From Dermanyssus gallinae (taxonomy: Eukaryota; Arthropoda; Arachnida; Mesostigmata; Dermanyssidae), in assembly GCA_003439945.1 (NCBI GenBank), contig QVRM01006121.1:37501-101500 (forward strand): DNA of 64,000 bases. The letters are read 5' to 3'. The notes beneath the pieces are model-generated. The model was not told where the DNA came from, ran no database searches, and saw nothing but the letters and a program-made list of their open reading frames with translations. Positions 44,780 to 55,370 of this stretch are shown here, in pieces. The first letter of the stretch is position 1. Every line of letters begins with the position of its first letter. A program made the translations under genes and the position numbers.

Positions 44780-46546
44780 CGCTGTACACACAATAAGAGC
44801 TCCACATTCGGGCAGGTATCCCAGAAACCCTTTGGATAGTAGTGATGAATAGCTAACCTCCTTCTCATGAAGATAACTTGTCAGAGAGAATCTTCCATTA
44901 AGAGGGGCCTTCTCCATTCCAACCCGTTTTTCGGACGTGTACCCACGACTTCTAAACCATCAACAGAGAAACGACACCGACCGGACCCGTTCATTACATC
45001 CGCCCAACAGCTTGCGAGACGCGGGCTAGGCTAAGAAAAACGGGCCACGAGGCAGCTGAAGTCGAAAGAACAGTCGTGGGGCAAGTCCCCGTCGCGAACG
45101 CGAGTAAAGCCGACGTTGGACGATACTATATACATGTACATATACCATATACATGTAAACGTATGTATATAACTATATGTGCTTATATGTGAAAACATCG
45201 ATTTTATCAGCTGTCATGTTACATTGGCTACGTCATGTAAGCTGCAATTCGACCTATTTCTGCCATCATCTAGAATTAGGATAGCAAATCGCTTGCAGAT
45301 CTCCTTATCCTCAATATTTTACTTGTGTCTGTCCGTACTCGTAGGGTTATATATATTACTTCATGAGATATATATATATATATTTCTTTGTTTTGTTGTC
45401 TTTTCGTGTAAGCTCACTATTAAAGCATCTAAATGAGTAGAAACAAGAAAATAGGCCACTACGTATGCAGGCGTATATAAATACTCGTATAGATATAATA
45501 TGATCGCAGAGCATCTAAAAAATCGAAGCGGGAGGAAATGTGTTTCTAATGTGCGCCCTGACTGCCCAACCTTGCCTTGACAACCACGACTGCTGTCACT
45601 CGATAACGGTGAACATTATCGCGTGGTAGGGTGTCGGCCAAAACAGTAGTCGTTTCTCGAGTGGACAAACCGAGCCCTCTGCCTAGAACAGAGAAGACGC
45701 GGCACGAGAATGTTCAAAATGCTCGTCTTGTGGGCAACGCGGACAAAGAGGTGCAGGGGGGGAAGCACCGCCTGGTGAATGGAGGCCAGATCCACCCTGG
45801 TAGGAGCGGCGTGATGACGCCTGGCGATTGGTAAGTTGAAACACGGCACGACAATTACTTCGTCGATGGGGCATCTTCGATCGTTGCCTCGGCCCCCTCA
45901 AGACGACAGGCGAAGTGGGAGATTCCATCGTTCGCCGGGGGTAAGGGGGAGGGTGCTTTTCTTGGAAGACGCCACAGCAGCAGCAGCGGCGCGAACAGGA
46001 GAACAGAAATTCGGAAACCGTCACCAATCATGTCACGCTTGTATTCTATTCAGCCATTGCTCATCGATTTAGCCATCGTTCTATGGGTGGGCCATGAACG
46101 CCCCCTTTGCTCAATTTCGACCCCGAGAAAGACCACGATAACTTTGCCAGTCATCATCAGGACGACGCCAGAGAGGTGACCCGGAGAGGTGGCTTGCGTT
46201 CGAAGCTATTCAAACGCAAGGGGTCATTCAAATGTCACTGCAGTCTAGATCTCCTGTTTGATTGGTGTTTTCGACCTGTGCCCAAGAGCCACTTCGAGCG
46301 GCGCCGATCTTTTTGTCGGCGCCGCTACTGGCGGTGAAAAAATGATAATGTTGAGTGAACAAATCCTCCCTGATTCCGATGAGAGCCGGCGGCCGGTCAA
46401 CCCAATGCTAACCGACAACCGGAATCTGCAAAACTCGTTCGTTCCATCTATCGTCTAGCAACGCCGTCCTAAGTCACAAGTTGTCATAATCAACCAACTT
46501 TTGCAGCTCGTACATGTACAAGACTTGGGTAGACATCATAAAAACG
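44777..46546. other. Stretch without recognisable gene
   Basis: Ordinary sequence, moderately GC-rich at 45600-46340. Frames at 45616-46027 overlap on both strands without a recognisable domain. A short TA tract lies at 45367-45382. Confidence 0.4.
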
Positions 46547-46725
46547 ATTTATATATATATATATATATATATATAGGCTGTCGGCGCGGCGGTATAGTGA
46601 ACATATCATGCAACTGTAACATTTTAGACGTGGGTTCGGTCTCAACGCAACGTATGATGTAGAGATGTCGAGAATTTGTTTTGTATGTAGCCTCGTAAAA
46701 CTAAACGAAAATACGCTAAAACGGG

Positions 46726-46786
<61 letters not shown>
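46547..46786 (+). mobile_element. Possible tRNA-derived SINE (family C) between two (TA)n arrays
   Basis: Between TA arrays at 46549-46575 and 46728-46786 lies about 150 bases beginning GGCTGTCGGCGCGGCGG. An A-box-like CGGTATAGTGA (46590-46600) and a B-box-like GGTTCGGTCTC (46633-46643, one change from consensus) stand at tRNA-like spacing, followed by an A-rich part (CTAAACGAAAATACGC). It differs from families A and B. Evidence is promoter-like motifs only, so this is a tentative call. Confidence 0.45.
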
Positions 46787-46789
<3 letters not shown>

Positions 46790-47544
46790 TGCAGTTGTTG
46801 ACTACCTTGAGTTCCAGACGTAAAGGACGGCTTTATTATTGCAAGAATATTTTTTAATGAGCGAATGCACACGCGAGCCAAGTAATTAATTATTACCTGA
46901 CAGTGATAGCATACGTCTTTTCATTATTGTGGAGGATATAGAGCGTTTAGTTATAAAGTGCATTGTTCACCATATGTTTGTGACAGTCATGGATATTTTT
47001 TGTGAAAGCGACAGTAAGTAGTACAGACACGGATATTTTTTGTGGAAGGGACAGGAAGACATCAAGCTTACTACTATTTGGGGCAGAGGTTCTGTTCCCC
47101 GCACCAAAAGAGCGAGACCAGGTATTGTGAGTTAAGCTTTTGCTTAGTGCAGTGCTACGCGCCGCAACCGTTAATGTGCTGACTCCGGTTGCCTTGAACA
47201 CCCCTTTTTCAATGAGTTTGTCTTGTGTATATGTAATACAAAGTGTCCCTCATTGACTTCACTAGGGTTATATCACAAGCTAGATGCAGGTGTTTGAGTC
47301 GGCATGAATGCGCCACGTCACACATATAAACTATTAACAACATCGCTAGCTCTAGCGGTCTGCAGATGATTACCTTTCAAATGGAAGATCTTCCAAGGCG
47401 ACATGCCTCTCTCAATACCTTTTGTTTCAGTACCCGTAAGGCATGATGCTCCTGTAAGCTCAGCACTTTCAGCAGCGAGATAGTCTCCCAAATACCGGCT
47501 CTCATAAACCGGTCTTGACACTGACACGTTGGAGGAGCTTTTTG
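46787..47544. other. Stretch without recognisable gene
   Basis: Ordinary AT-rich sequence with a local imperfect duplication of about 30 bases around TGGATATTTTTTGTG(A/G)AAG (46989 and 47030). Nothing else recognised. Confidence 0.45.
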
Positions 47545-48273
47545 TTATTTAACAATTGTGTATGTACACGTTTGGCTCTTTGATAATAAACGTGGACATA
47601 ATTGTATTGCAGCGAGATGATGATGAGAATCTAGCGCATTCGGCAATGTGCTCCAAGAGTTTAGAATCCCTAGTAAACTGGCCATGTTGTTGTTGTTGGT
47701 TTTGGTGTTGTTGTTGTTGTTAATCTTGTTGTTGTTGTCCTCAGCGTCGCCGTCAACGCCCGTAGAGGGGACCGGAGGCATCAGAAGAGGAGAAGGAGGA
47801 AGACGTGGACAGCAGTTACGTCGTCCTTGAGCAGCTAGCTCTGTCACTAGCTTCGCTTCAGTGCCGACCGGCCCACGAAAGATTGACATTGGCGTGTCCG
47901 ACGTGTCGTCCTGTTGTGCGGCCTGGGTGAGAAGATTGAGAAGAAGCAAAGTCGGCGGCCTCAAATAATAAATAAAAATCCTAGCGTTTTCCTGCTCTTC
48001 CACTTCAAGGCTGCTGACCGACTGGCCGACAGCACCGCCATGGCACCGGCTGTCGTGGTAGTCGCTGTTGGGGGTTGGTGACGAGGGAATATAAAACGTG
48101 ATGGAGGGGTGACGAACAGTCCCGGTCGTTCGAGCGCACAGTGGTGGATCCAGGGATTCAAGGAGGATGAGGAGGATAAAAGAGCGGATAAGAAGGAGAG
48201 AAAGGGGAACTTGTGCGTGTCCCTGTACGTAGTGGGGCTGCTGCTGCTGCTGCGAGAGATGAGATAGGGGCAA
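47545..48273 (-). CDS. Weak candidate ORF of 242 codons, unknown
   Basis: The longest frame that is neither retrotransposon nor mainly repeat. It starts MPLSHLSQQQQQPHY, contains a part of mixed composition (DDTSDTPMSIFRGPVGTEAK, then LVTELAAQGRRNCCPRLPP), then a short Asn/Thr run from a TTG tract (about 47690-47740), and ends TYTIVK. No domain, signal peptide or membrane segment is convincing, and overlapping frames are open too. It could be a chance ORF, or part of an exon since an acceptor-like pyrimidine tract is not excluded. I cannot assign a function. Confidence 0.15.
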   Translation of the reverse strand: MPLSHLSQQQQQPHYVQGHAQVPLSLLLIRSFILLILLESLDPPLCARTTGTVRHPSITFYIPSSPTPNSDYHDSRCHGGAVGQSVSSLEVEEQENARIFIYYLRPPTLLLLNLLTQAAQQDDTSDTPMSIFRGPVGTEAKLVTELAAQGRRNCCPRLPPSPLLMPPVPSTGVDGDAEDNNNKINNNNNTKTNNNNMASLLGILNSWSTLPNALDSHHHLAAIQLCPRLLSKSQTCTYTIVK

Positions 48274-49221
48274 CGGGACAAACAGGAGAAATGATATTGG
48301 GGCTGGACTTCAGTCGTTTGGGGTAGGGTGGGTCGGCACAGAGGCTGTTGGGAGGGTCAATCACACTCGCCAGTCGGCCTGTCTACTCGGCAATCTGCGT
48401 GGTTGTGTTTGCCAATGCTGAGGCGGTGCAGTGAAGAAGCAAACAAGGAGATGCAGAACGAAAAAGCAAAACAAGCGAACAGCGCTATCCTCCGCGAAGA
48501 GTCCACGGGAAACCTCATCGTTCGTGAATGTTACGCGGGCAACCTGATCCACCGCAGTTGGTTGATGGTTGACTTTGTGATCGGCATTGCTGTTGCCGCC
48601 AAAGGAAAGAAACACTGCAGACCGCCGACGCAGTGGCTAGGTACCGACAAGCTTGTCTACCCATTGAGCATAGAGACGGCAAGAATCCAATCTTAGAAGT
48701 AGCAAGAACGTACAGACGAAGGTTAGACTGAAAACTGCTACAGGGAAGGTATCGACGGCTCAACAGAAGATGACCGGAAGAAAAGGAAAACACAGACAGA
48801 GAGAAAAGGAAAGAGAGAGAGAAATGGAAGACTGGGCAAAAGTGCGTAGTGTAACCAGAATGAGCTAAAAAAGAAGCGGGGATTAGGCAGCATTGCTAAA
48901 GGAACAAAGTGAGAACAGAAAGATTGAGGTTTTGTTGTCAGGGGGTAGTTCTATCGTAGGCGCAGGATAGAATAGGTTATATAGAAAAAGGGCAAATTAG
49001 CCAATCCATAGAGCCTCCTACAACAGCAGCAGCAACAACAATAACAACAACAACTTTGATTGTAATTGCTACCATTAACGTTATTATTTTCTCTGATCTA
49101 TGTAAGGACGACGACGACGCTGGTTACCAGGCCGTTTGAGACGTTCAACAGAAAACCGAGCGAGCGTTGAAGAAGATAGTAATAAAGTTTGTTTATTACA
49201 CTTTTTGTTTTATTACAATGA

Positions 49222-49223
<2 letters not shown>
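48274..49223. other. Stretch without recognisable gene
   Basis: Contains a plus frame at 48328-48696 of ordinary composition but no recognisable domain, AG-rich sequence (48776-48825) and a CAG/CAA tract (49023-49053). Nothing else seen. Confidence 0.4.
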
Positions 49224-49274
<51 letters not shown>

Positions 49275-52156
49275 AATGTATTGTTTATTAACCAATATTT
49301 GGTTTATGCACATATATGCTACAGCTCTCCTAAGTAAATTTCATCAACGACTTTGCTTTTGTACACTGTTGGAGATGATACAGATCACATGATTTGCCGC
49401 ATAGATTGCATTCACACTCGGCTGATATCTCATGCCACCCATTTCGTATACATATCTTCATATGAAATCCATGCATTGCAAACCCAGTAACGAAGTATCT
49501 GTTTCTACAACATGGGCTCTTCCAGTAGTCTGTAGTCATCGCTCTAGTCTCATAAAAACGCAAATCAACATCCGCAAATTTATACTCCCATTCGGCAAAA
49601 TGATTCTCAAAGGCCTCCGTTTTCGGTAAAGCATAAGTTGCCCTGAGCTCCTCCACAAAAAGTGGTGTCGAGGCCAACAGATACACAAGACGATTGCGGC
49701 TAGCGCGGTGAACTACTAGCACTCTTTTTAGAAAACTGGCTTTAGTTTTGTCAAGTACTTCCAGATTTGCTTTTGATAGGTGGGGCCATATGACCTGTAT
49801 CCCGTAAGCAGCGGTCGGCGCAATCTTTAAATTAAAAAGTTTGAGAGCGACATCTAGTGACAACCGATGAGGCTCTGGGATATTATGAAACGATAAAATG
49901 CCCTTACGAGCTCTTACCTCGATATGTTTAGTGAAATTTAAACCCTGCGTTGAAAAGATTACTCCAAGATAAGAAAAATGTTGAACAAAATCTATTGGTG
50001 AGCTTAATCGCAATTCGTCTTTTTCTGCGAGCCTACCTCCGCGGCGAAACTTCATTGCTTTTGTTTTTGCCACGTTTATCACTAGAGCATTTAGGTCAAC
50101 AAACTTTTGGAGTGAAGCAAGCGATTGCTGCAGATGAAATCGACTCCGGGAGTAGAGGACAAGGTCATCAGCATACATGAGTGTACTAACTTGCGGGTGT
50201 CGACGCTGGATTTTGTCCGGGAGATCGCTCACCAATATTGAGAATAATAGCGGGCTAAGATTATCGCCTTGTGCAACTCCTGTAGTCTGAGTAATAGGGG
50301 TGTGTTCAGTTACCCCGTCGTTGATGATTACATACCCCTCCTGCAGCATAGTTTGTAATAACTTCAGTATTACCGCTGGAACACCACATAGCGCTAATTT
50401 GTCTAGGATTATTGTTCGTGACGCCGTATCAAAAGCCGCCTTAAAGTCTACGAAAACAGCAAAAAGAAAGTTACGTTTAACCCGGAGAGTCATTTGAATA
50501 CTATTGAGAAGAACGGAGCAAGCCGTCATCGTCGACCTCCCTCGCCTAAAGCCGTGCTGCTGCTCTGGCAGGCACTCGGTACTTTCCAAAAAATCTTCTA
50601 GTCGACGTGCTACCAATGCTGACAGTACTTTGTAAATGACGCTTTTCTTTGCTATGCCACGGTACGACGAAGGTATCAAGGGATCCCCTTTTCCCTTCGG
50701 TAACACACTTAAAAGGCTGACTTTCCATTCTTCAGGTAAGTGCGATGTCTTCAAGATTTCGTTGAAGAGAGAAGCAAGACAAGGAGCCAGAATAATCGCC
50801 TGCTGCAGATGTTCATTCCGAACGAGGTCTGGGCCCGCAGCCTTTCCTGACGGCGCTTTCATTATCACATCCACAACCTCCGAGATACCGATAGGGTGAA
50901 CCAGCTCCTGTCGAGCTTTGGTTGTCCTTTGTCCCCAAACGGAGACGTATATCGGGATGCAACTAGGAATCGTTGATGAGCTGGCAAACATCTGTCGAAA
51001 ATAACTATGCAGCCTCTCAGGTGATACTGGACAGTCTGTTGAGCGCATCTCGGAGCGTAGCCATTTATGTGGATGAAGCTGGGACTGTCTGAGAAGCTTG
51101 TTTTGTGCTTCTATCTCGTGCTCCAGTTTAGCTCTACGCACCGCCTTTTTATAGATCCGACTGGCATTCGTATACAGGAAGGTCATTTCCGGACGAATTT
51201 TTGCCAAGATATACGTCTGAATCATACAGTGTTTCAGAGATCGGCATTCTCGGGTATACCAACAGGTTTTTCGAGGTTTACTCGGCTGGGGACGCACGCT
51301 GTGCAGTATGACATTTTGAACTTGTGTTGCATATTCTTCGACATTCAGGGGGTTCGGAACAGGGAGAACATCTGGCGAGAGCTCCAGTAAGCGGGTTGAG
51401 TCAACGGCAGCGTTTAACCGTTGCCGCCTTTGGCCTGCTGCCTGATAATGTACCGTAAGGGACATTGCAACAGGAAGATGTCGTCTAGTACCAAAGGCCA
51501 GAGTGTTTAACTGTGGACCCTCGTACCTGATGCTATCGTGTCTGGCGTTTGTGGCAAATATATCTATCGTAGACCTCCCTTGTGGGGCTACATAGGTCGG
51601 TTCCTCGGCTGTGGAAACCACCCACATACAACGGGACGCTAACGTGCTGATAAGTGCATCTGTTCTAACATTGTCCGGTTTGTCGAGAGGGCAGTTGAGA
51701 TCCCCGCAAAGCACTGTTGTTTTGTTAAGGTCGACTTTGTCCAAGCAATACACTAGCTTTTCCAAGAGGTCGGGAATAGCTTCCGATGGACTAGAATACA
51801 TTGCAATTATATTTATGGAACTTCCTGCAAGTACAACGCAGTTGTCCTCTGTGTATAGTACTTCTATACCATTAAGCTTACTGTTGTATAATACAGCTAC
51901 TCCACCGCTTGCTCTTCCAAGGCCTTGACTCCGTTGTCCAAGACATTCTATGAGATACCAGCCAGAAACAACAGTTGGTTCCGTGGCCCAGGTCTCAGTG
52001 AGAACCAGCACGTCATATTGAGAATCCGTAGTCAGAGGAAGAAAGGCCAAGGTTTATTTTATATTTTCGCAATTCCATTGAAAGAAGGTGATTTGATGTT
52101 GCTGTTTCTGGCTCGGTCTTGAAAGGTCTTTCGCCGTGACACTACCTGCACGTGCG
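49224..52156 (-). mobile_element. Nearly intact APE-type non-LTR retrotransposon copy
   Basis: Minus-strand insertion carrying a long ORF2 (separate entry). The 3' UTR is short (about 55 bases) with AATAAAC near the end and then a (TA)n tract (49224-49272) acting as tail or target. The 5' side ends next to another (TA)n tract (52157-52178), about 100 bases upstream of the conserved endonuclease start. No ORF1 is present, so this is a 5'-truncated copy or one whose ORF1 lies elsewhere. TA tracts at both ends suggest insertion into, or duplication of, a TA microsatellite. The long intact frame implies a young insertion compared with every other element here. Confidence 0.85.
49330..52053 (-). 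CDS. Retrotransposon ORF2: APE endonuclease and reverse transcriptase
   Basis: 907 codons (position 1 here is the TTG-encoded Leu at 52050) open to the TAA at 49330-49332, preceded in frame by one TAA stop (52054-52056) that separates it from ITFFQWNCENIK, the first conserved endonuclease block. Endonuclease (about 1-200): LVLTETW (Glu 19), CGDLNCPLD (115-123), STIDIF (160-165), RRHLPVAMSL (189-198). Reverse transcriptase (about 395-700): GPDLVRNEHL, SSYRGIA, QHGFRRGRST (498-507), motif A VFVDFKAAFD (Asp 535), motif B GVAQGDNLSPLLF (591-603), catalytic YADD (626-629), INVAKTKAMKF. C-terminal zinc knuckle C881-x2-C884-x7-H892-x3-C896. All catalytic residues are present. The protein would nick target DNA and copy its own RNA into it. 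From memory it resembles ORF2 proteins frequent in tick genomes. Apart from the stop and missing 5' end it looks functional. Confidence 0.9.
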   Translation of the reverse strand, partial: TLAFLPLTTDSQYDVLVLTETWATEPTVVSGWYLIECLGQRSQGLGRASGGVAVLYNSKLNGIEVLYTEDNCVVLAGSSINIIAMYSSPSEAIPDLLEKLVYCLDKVDLNKTTVLCGDLNCPLDKPDNVRTDALISTLASRCMWVVSTAEEPTYVAPQGRSTIDIFATNARHDSIRYEGPQLNTLAFGTRRHLPVAMSLTVHYQAAGQRRQRLNAAVDSTRLLELSPDVLPVPNPLNVEEYATQVQNVILHSVRPQPSKPRKTCWYTRECRSLKHCMIQTYILAKIRPEMTFLYTNASRIYKKAVRRAKLEHEIEAQNKLLRQSQLHPHKWLRSEMRSTDCPVSPERLHSYFRQMFASSSTIPSCIPIYVSVWGQRTTKARQELVHPIGISEVVDVIMKAPSGKAAGPDLVRNEHLQQAIILAPCLASLFNEILKTSHLPEEWKVSLLSVLPKGKGDPLIPSSYRGIAKKSVIYKVLSALVARRLEDFLESTECLPEQQHGFRRGRSTMTACSVLLNSIQMTLRVKRNFLFAVFVDFKAAFDTASRTIILDKLALCGVPAVILKLLQTMLQEGYVIINDGVTEHTPITQTTGVAQGDNLSPLLFSILVSDLPDKIQRRHPQVSTLMYADDLVLYSRSRFHLQQSLASLQKFVDLNALVINVAKTKAMKFRRGGRLAEKDELRLSSPIDFVQHFSYLGVIFSTQGLNFTKHIEVRARKGILSFHNIPEPHRLSLDVALKLFNLKIAPTAAYGIQVIWPHLSKANLEVLDKTKASFLKRVLVVHRASRNRLVYLLASTPLFVEELRATYALPKTEAFENHFAEWEYKFADVDLRFYETRAMTTDYWKSPCCRNRYFVTGFAMHGFHMKICIRNGWHEISAECECNLCGKSCDLYHLQQCTKAKSLMKFT

Positions 52157-53268
52157 TATATATATATATATATATATACCATACATATGGTGAAATAAAG
52201 TGCGTGAAGATTGTTAGAGCGTGCGACCTGCTGTTGCAACGGCCTGCCGTTATCATTGTAGTAAGTACGATGCGTGATGTCGGTTAAAGCTATCGTGGAA
52301 GAGCATGTTGCAGTGTTCTTAGAACCAGTTGAACAGAGCTCCTCCTTCCTTACAACCAGTTGAACATAAGTTGCTTATGGCGACTATATCTGCGACACAA
52401 TTGTGCTGCTCTTTCTGCATTTCAAACCCGGCTAATCCCGAACACCAAAACGGCTTAGAACGGTTGTTTCTGCCGAAAATGCTATTAGCTCCATATCGAA
52501 TGATTGATTGATTGATTGAATTGTTATTCTCTTAGCATGCGTCAAGACATTTGACCAAGCTTTTCATCATCTACTTTTTTTTTTGATGAGAGGGAAAAAT
52601 GCTTGTACGCACACCCAAAGCGGGTAGTGTGGGACTCTATGCCGATATTGTTGGCATAATACCCACTAAAACCCTCTCACCTAGATGGCCTCAGGAAGAG
52701 GCGAGGAGCTGGAACCATTTTTTAATACTACTTCATCATCTACTGGCTGAATCATTCCAACGAACAGGGTGGCTTTCTTGTGAGCATGATAGTTTATCAA
52801 GAAATGAGACAGCAAGTTTAGAGAGAATAAGGACCCCTTATTGGTAGACGGTGAGCGTAGTGTATTGAAGATAAAGCAAAATGTGAGAACTCCGCAAGGA
52901 TACTAGCATGCATGAAGATGATGTTGTGGCCGCATACCACGACCTGGGTGCCATCAAGCGCACGTTCTCTGTGGTAGAAGTATTTCTTGTCTTGAAGAGA
53001 CTAATTTAAACACCAGAAATACTAAAGCCATGAAACTTCGGCGTGCAGGTCATTGTTGCGGTCAACCGTTGTGATTTACTAACTTTTCAGCGTATCTCGG
53101 TTTTTGGGGTTTATGACACGGGAACGACGTTCACAGCACATAGAAATGAAACAGTGCGAATGGCTCTTGTCCCTTTTTATGGAGACGTAGGCAATGTCTG
53201 ATGACTATCGGGGAATTGGCAGTACTGGAGCGTAAATTGTTGCATATACTAAAATTAAGAATCAATCA
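52157..53268. other. Stretch without recognisable gene
   Basis: Starts with a TA tract (52157-52178). Ordinary sequence with a GATT repeat (52500-52517) and a T run (52575-52584). Nothing recognised. Confidence 0.45.
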
Positions 53269-53366
53269 ACCACTTCTTGTGATTGTGTATATATATATAT
53301 ATCCAATCACAAGAAGCGGGTGTGTATATATATATATATATATCCAATCACAAAAAGCGGGTGTAC
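53269..53366. repeat. Three-copy unit around (TA)n, one copy inverted
   Basis: A unit CCAATCACAAGAAGCGGGTG occurs at 53303-53322 and, with one change, at 53343-53362, each preceded by (TA)n. An inverted partial copy (CTTCTTGTGATTG, 53273-53285) stands to the left, forming 13-bp perfect arms with 53304-53316. So the block is both a 40-base direct repeat and a hairpin with a TA loop. Confidence 0.85.
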
Positions 53367-54729
53367 ATTGATGCTTATTTACCGCTACCATTGTATTCCA
53401 GAATGCAGCAGTTACTCTAGTAAGTTAGAACTGTCTGTAACACTGGTCTCAGATGCCTGCCTCCCCTGCGTGCTATCTATGCTACTCTTGCATATCCGTG
53501 CTTAAGACTGTACAGCACAGGTCAGTAAAATACAAGACAAGAAAGACAGCTATAACTGAAACGGTCTGCGACTTGATGACGGTCTGTTTCAAGAGTTCAA
53601 CAGTCAGCATCAAAGCACACTCCGCAAAATTTGATTTGAGTTCGTGAGCGATCGAAAAGTCTACAACAATTCTACCTTCTATAGGAATATACTGTTTCAG
53701 CTCACTTGGAGCTCACTTTCCTAGAGTAGGCTAATCGAATGGTGAATATGACGATAACTCGACTAATGGGCGGGCGGTGTGTGCGCGCGAGTTTAAGCGG
53801 CTTTGCTCAGGGAAACCCGTCCAAACACTAATCACTAATTGCGTACAGTCGATATGTACACGGAAATCTGAACTGGAGATCTGAATGGCGTTACGCCCTT
53901 GGCCAACGACTTCGAGCGACGACGACTACAGATCAGTTTCTACCACAAACGGCATCGATATTACGTGTGTACGCGCGTATACCTGCGGCCGCCTCATCCG
54001 CGCGTGTTAAGCAATGTCAATGTCAACAGCAGATTCTCATCAACAGACGCGTCTTCTGTGCGATACGCAGACAAAGCGCAGCGGGGGAGGTGGTTGTCGA
54101 TGATTGAGTTTCGCCCCGAGTCCTGTCGTGCTAAGTCCACCAGCTTGCTCGCACTTGTTTAGGCACTTGTTTTTTGTACACCGCTTGTAAGTGAGTAAGC
54201 ACGAAGAAGAGCTCCCGCTGCGGCGTCCGCTGTCGTTGACGGACGTATATTTTTAGAGACTATCATAGCCCCCCCCGTCATCTCGGCAGAGACGCATAGC
54301 CCCCGGTATCTCGCCAGAGACGCATCGCCCCACTCATCCCGCCATCTCGTCACTGCCTCCGAACAGTGTTGAACAATATATCCGCGCCAACAGGCTATGT
54401 TGTATTTACAGCTCGGAGGAGCCACCCGCCACGCTGACGACACGTTGGGACAAACGCCTTCATCGATCGAAATTCATTTACAAAGCTAATTATAGGCCAG
54501 ACATCCAATATGATAATCGTCGATCTATGTAGAACGCGATTACTAACAAATGCAATTTAAGAATCTCTCAATTAAAAACAAAAAGGAGGCCTCCAGTAAT
54601 CTATGAAGGACTTGGGAGCGTGCCGAAGCGTTTGTGATGAAAATGATGGAATTTGTGTTTCACACGTAACATTGAGTCTGATAGCGAATTTGGAATGAAC
54701 TAAAGTCGTTGTTCCAGCCGGGAGGGGGG
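53367..54729. other. Stretch without recognisable gene
   Basis: Ordinary sequence, somewhat GC-richer at 53750-54460, with a local duplication of CATAGCCCCC(G/C)-type sequence near 54263 and 54294. Frames on both strands lack recognisable domains. A G run (54722-54729) opens the purine tract. Confidence 0.4.
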
Positions 54730-55175
54730 GGACGGGGGAGTGACCCAAGAGAAGGGGAAACACAAGAGGGGAGAGGGAGGAAAGGTAGAGGGAGATGGAG
54801 AGGGAGAGGATAGGGAGGGGAGAGGGAGAGGGAGAGGGAGAGGGAGAGGGAGAGTGAGAGAGGGATGTGAGATGTAGAGGGAGAGGGAGAGGCGATGAGG
54901 AGAGGGAGAGGGAGAGTGGAGAGGGAGAGGGAGAGGGATAGGTGAGAGGATAGGAGAGGGATAGGGAGAGGGAGAGGGAGAGAGGGAGAGGGAGAGGGAG
55001 AGGGGAGATAGGGAGAGGGAGAGGGAGAGGGAGAGGGAGAGGGAGAGGAGAGGGAAGAGAGGAGAGGGAGAGGGAGAGGAGAGGGAGATTGGGAGGGAGA
55101 GGGAGAGGTAGGGAGAGGGAGAGTGAGAGTTAGGGGAGGGGGAGAGGGAGGGGAGATTGAATGGATATGGAGAGG
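54730..55175 (+). repeat. Purine-only (GGGAGA)n tract
   Basis: About 400 bases dominated by GGGAGA hexamers with sporadic variants (GGGATA, GGAGAG, GTGAGA). Plus-strand GGGAGAGGGAGAGGGAGAGG fits the four-run pattern for G-quadruplexes many times over, and the purine/pyrimidine mirror symmetry suits triplex DNA. No coding potential. The irregular unit borders may partly reflect sequencing error in a difficult repeat. Confidence 0.9.
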
Positions 55176-55199
55176 GATAGATGGAGATGGTATGATTTC

Positions 55200-55370
55200 T
55201 ATTTATTGGTAGAGTGATAGGAGAGTGATATTTCGGAATTAGAGTTATATTATATTATATTTATAGTGATATTAGATATTATATTATATTTAATTTATAT
55301 TTATATTTATATTTATATTTATATTTATATTGATATTTATATTATATTTATATTTATATTATATTATATC
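55200..55370 (+). repeat. TTTATA hexanucleotide-rich tract
   Basis: TTATAT/TTTATA repeats, most regular at 55286-55335, are interrupted by ATTATATTATATT segments. Together with the purine tract it makes an abrupt switch from nearly all G/A to nearly all A/T within about 30 bases. Confidence 0.85.
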
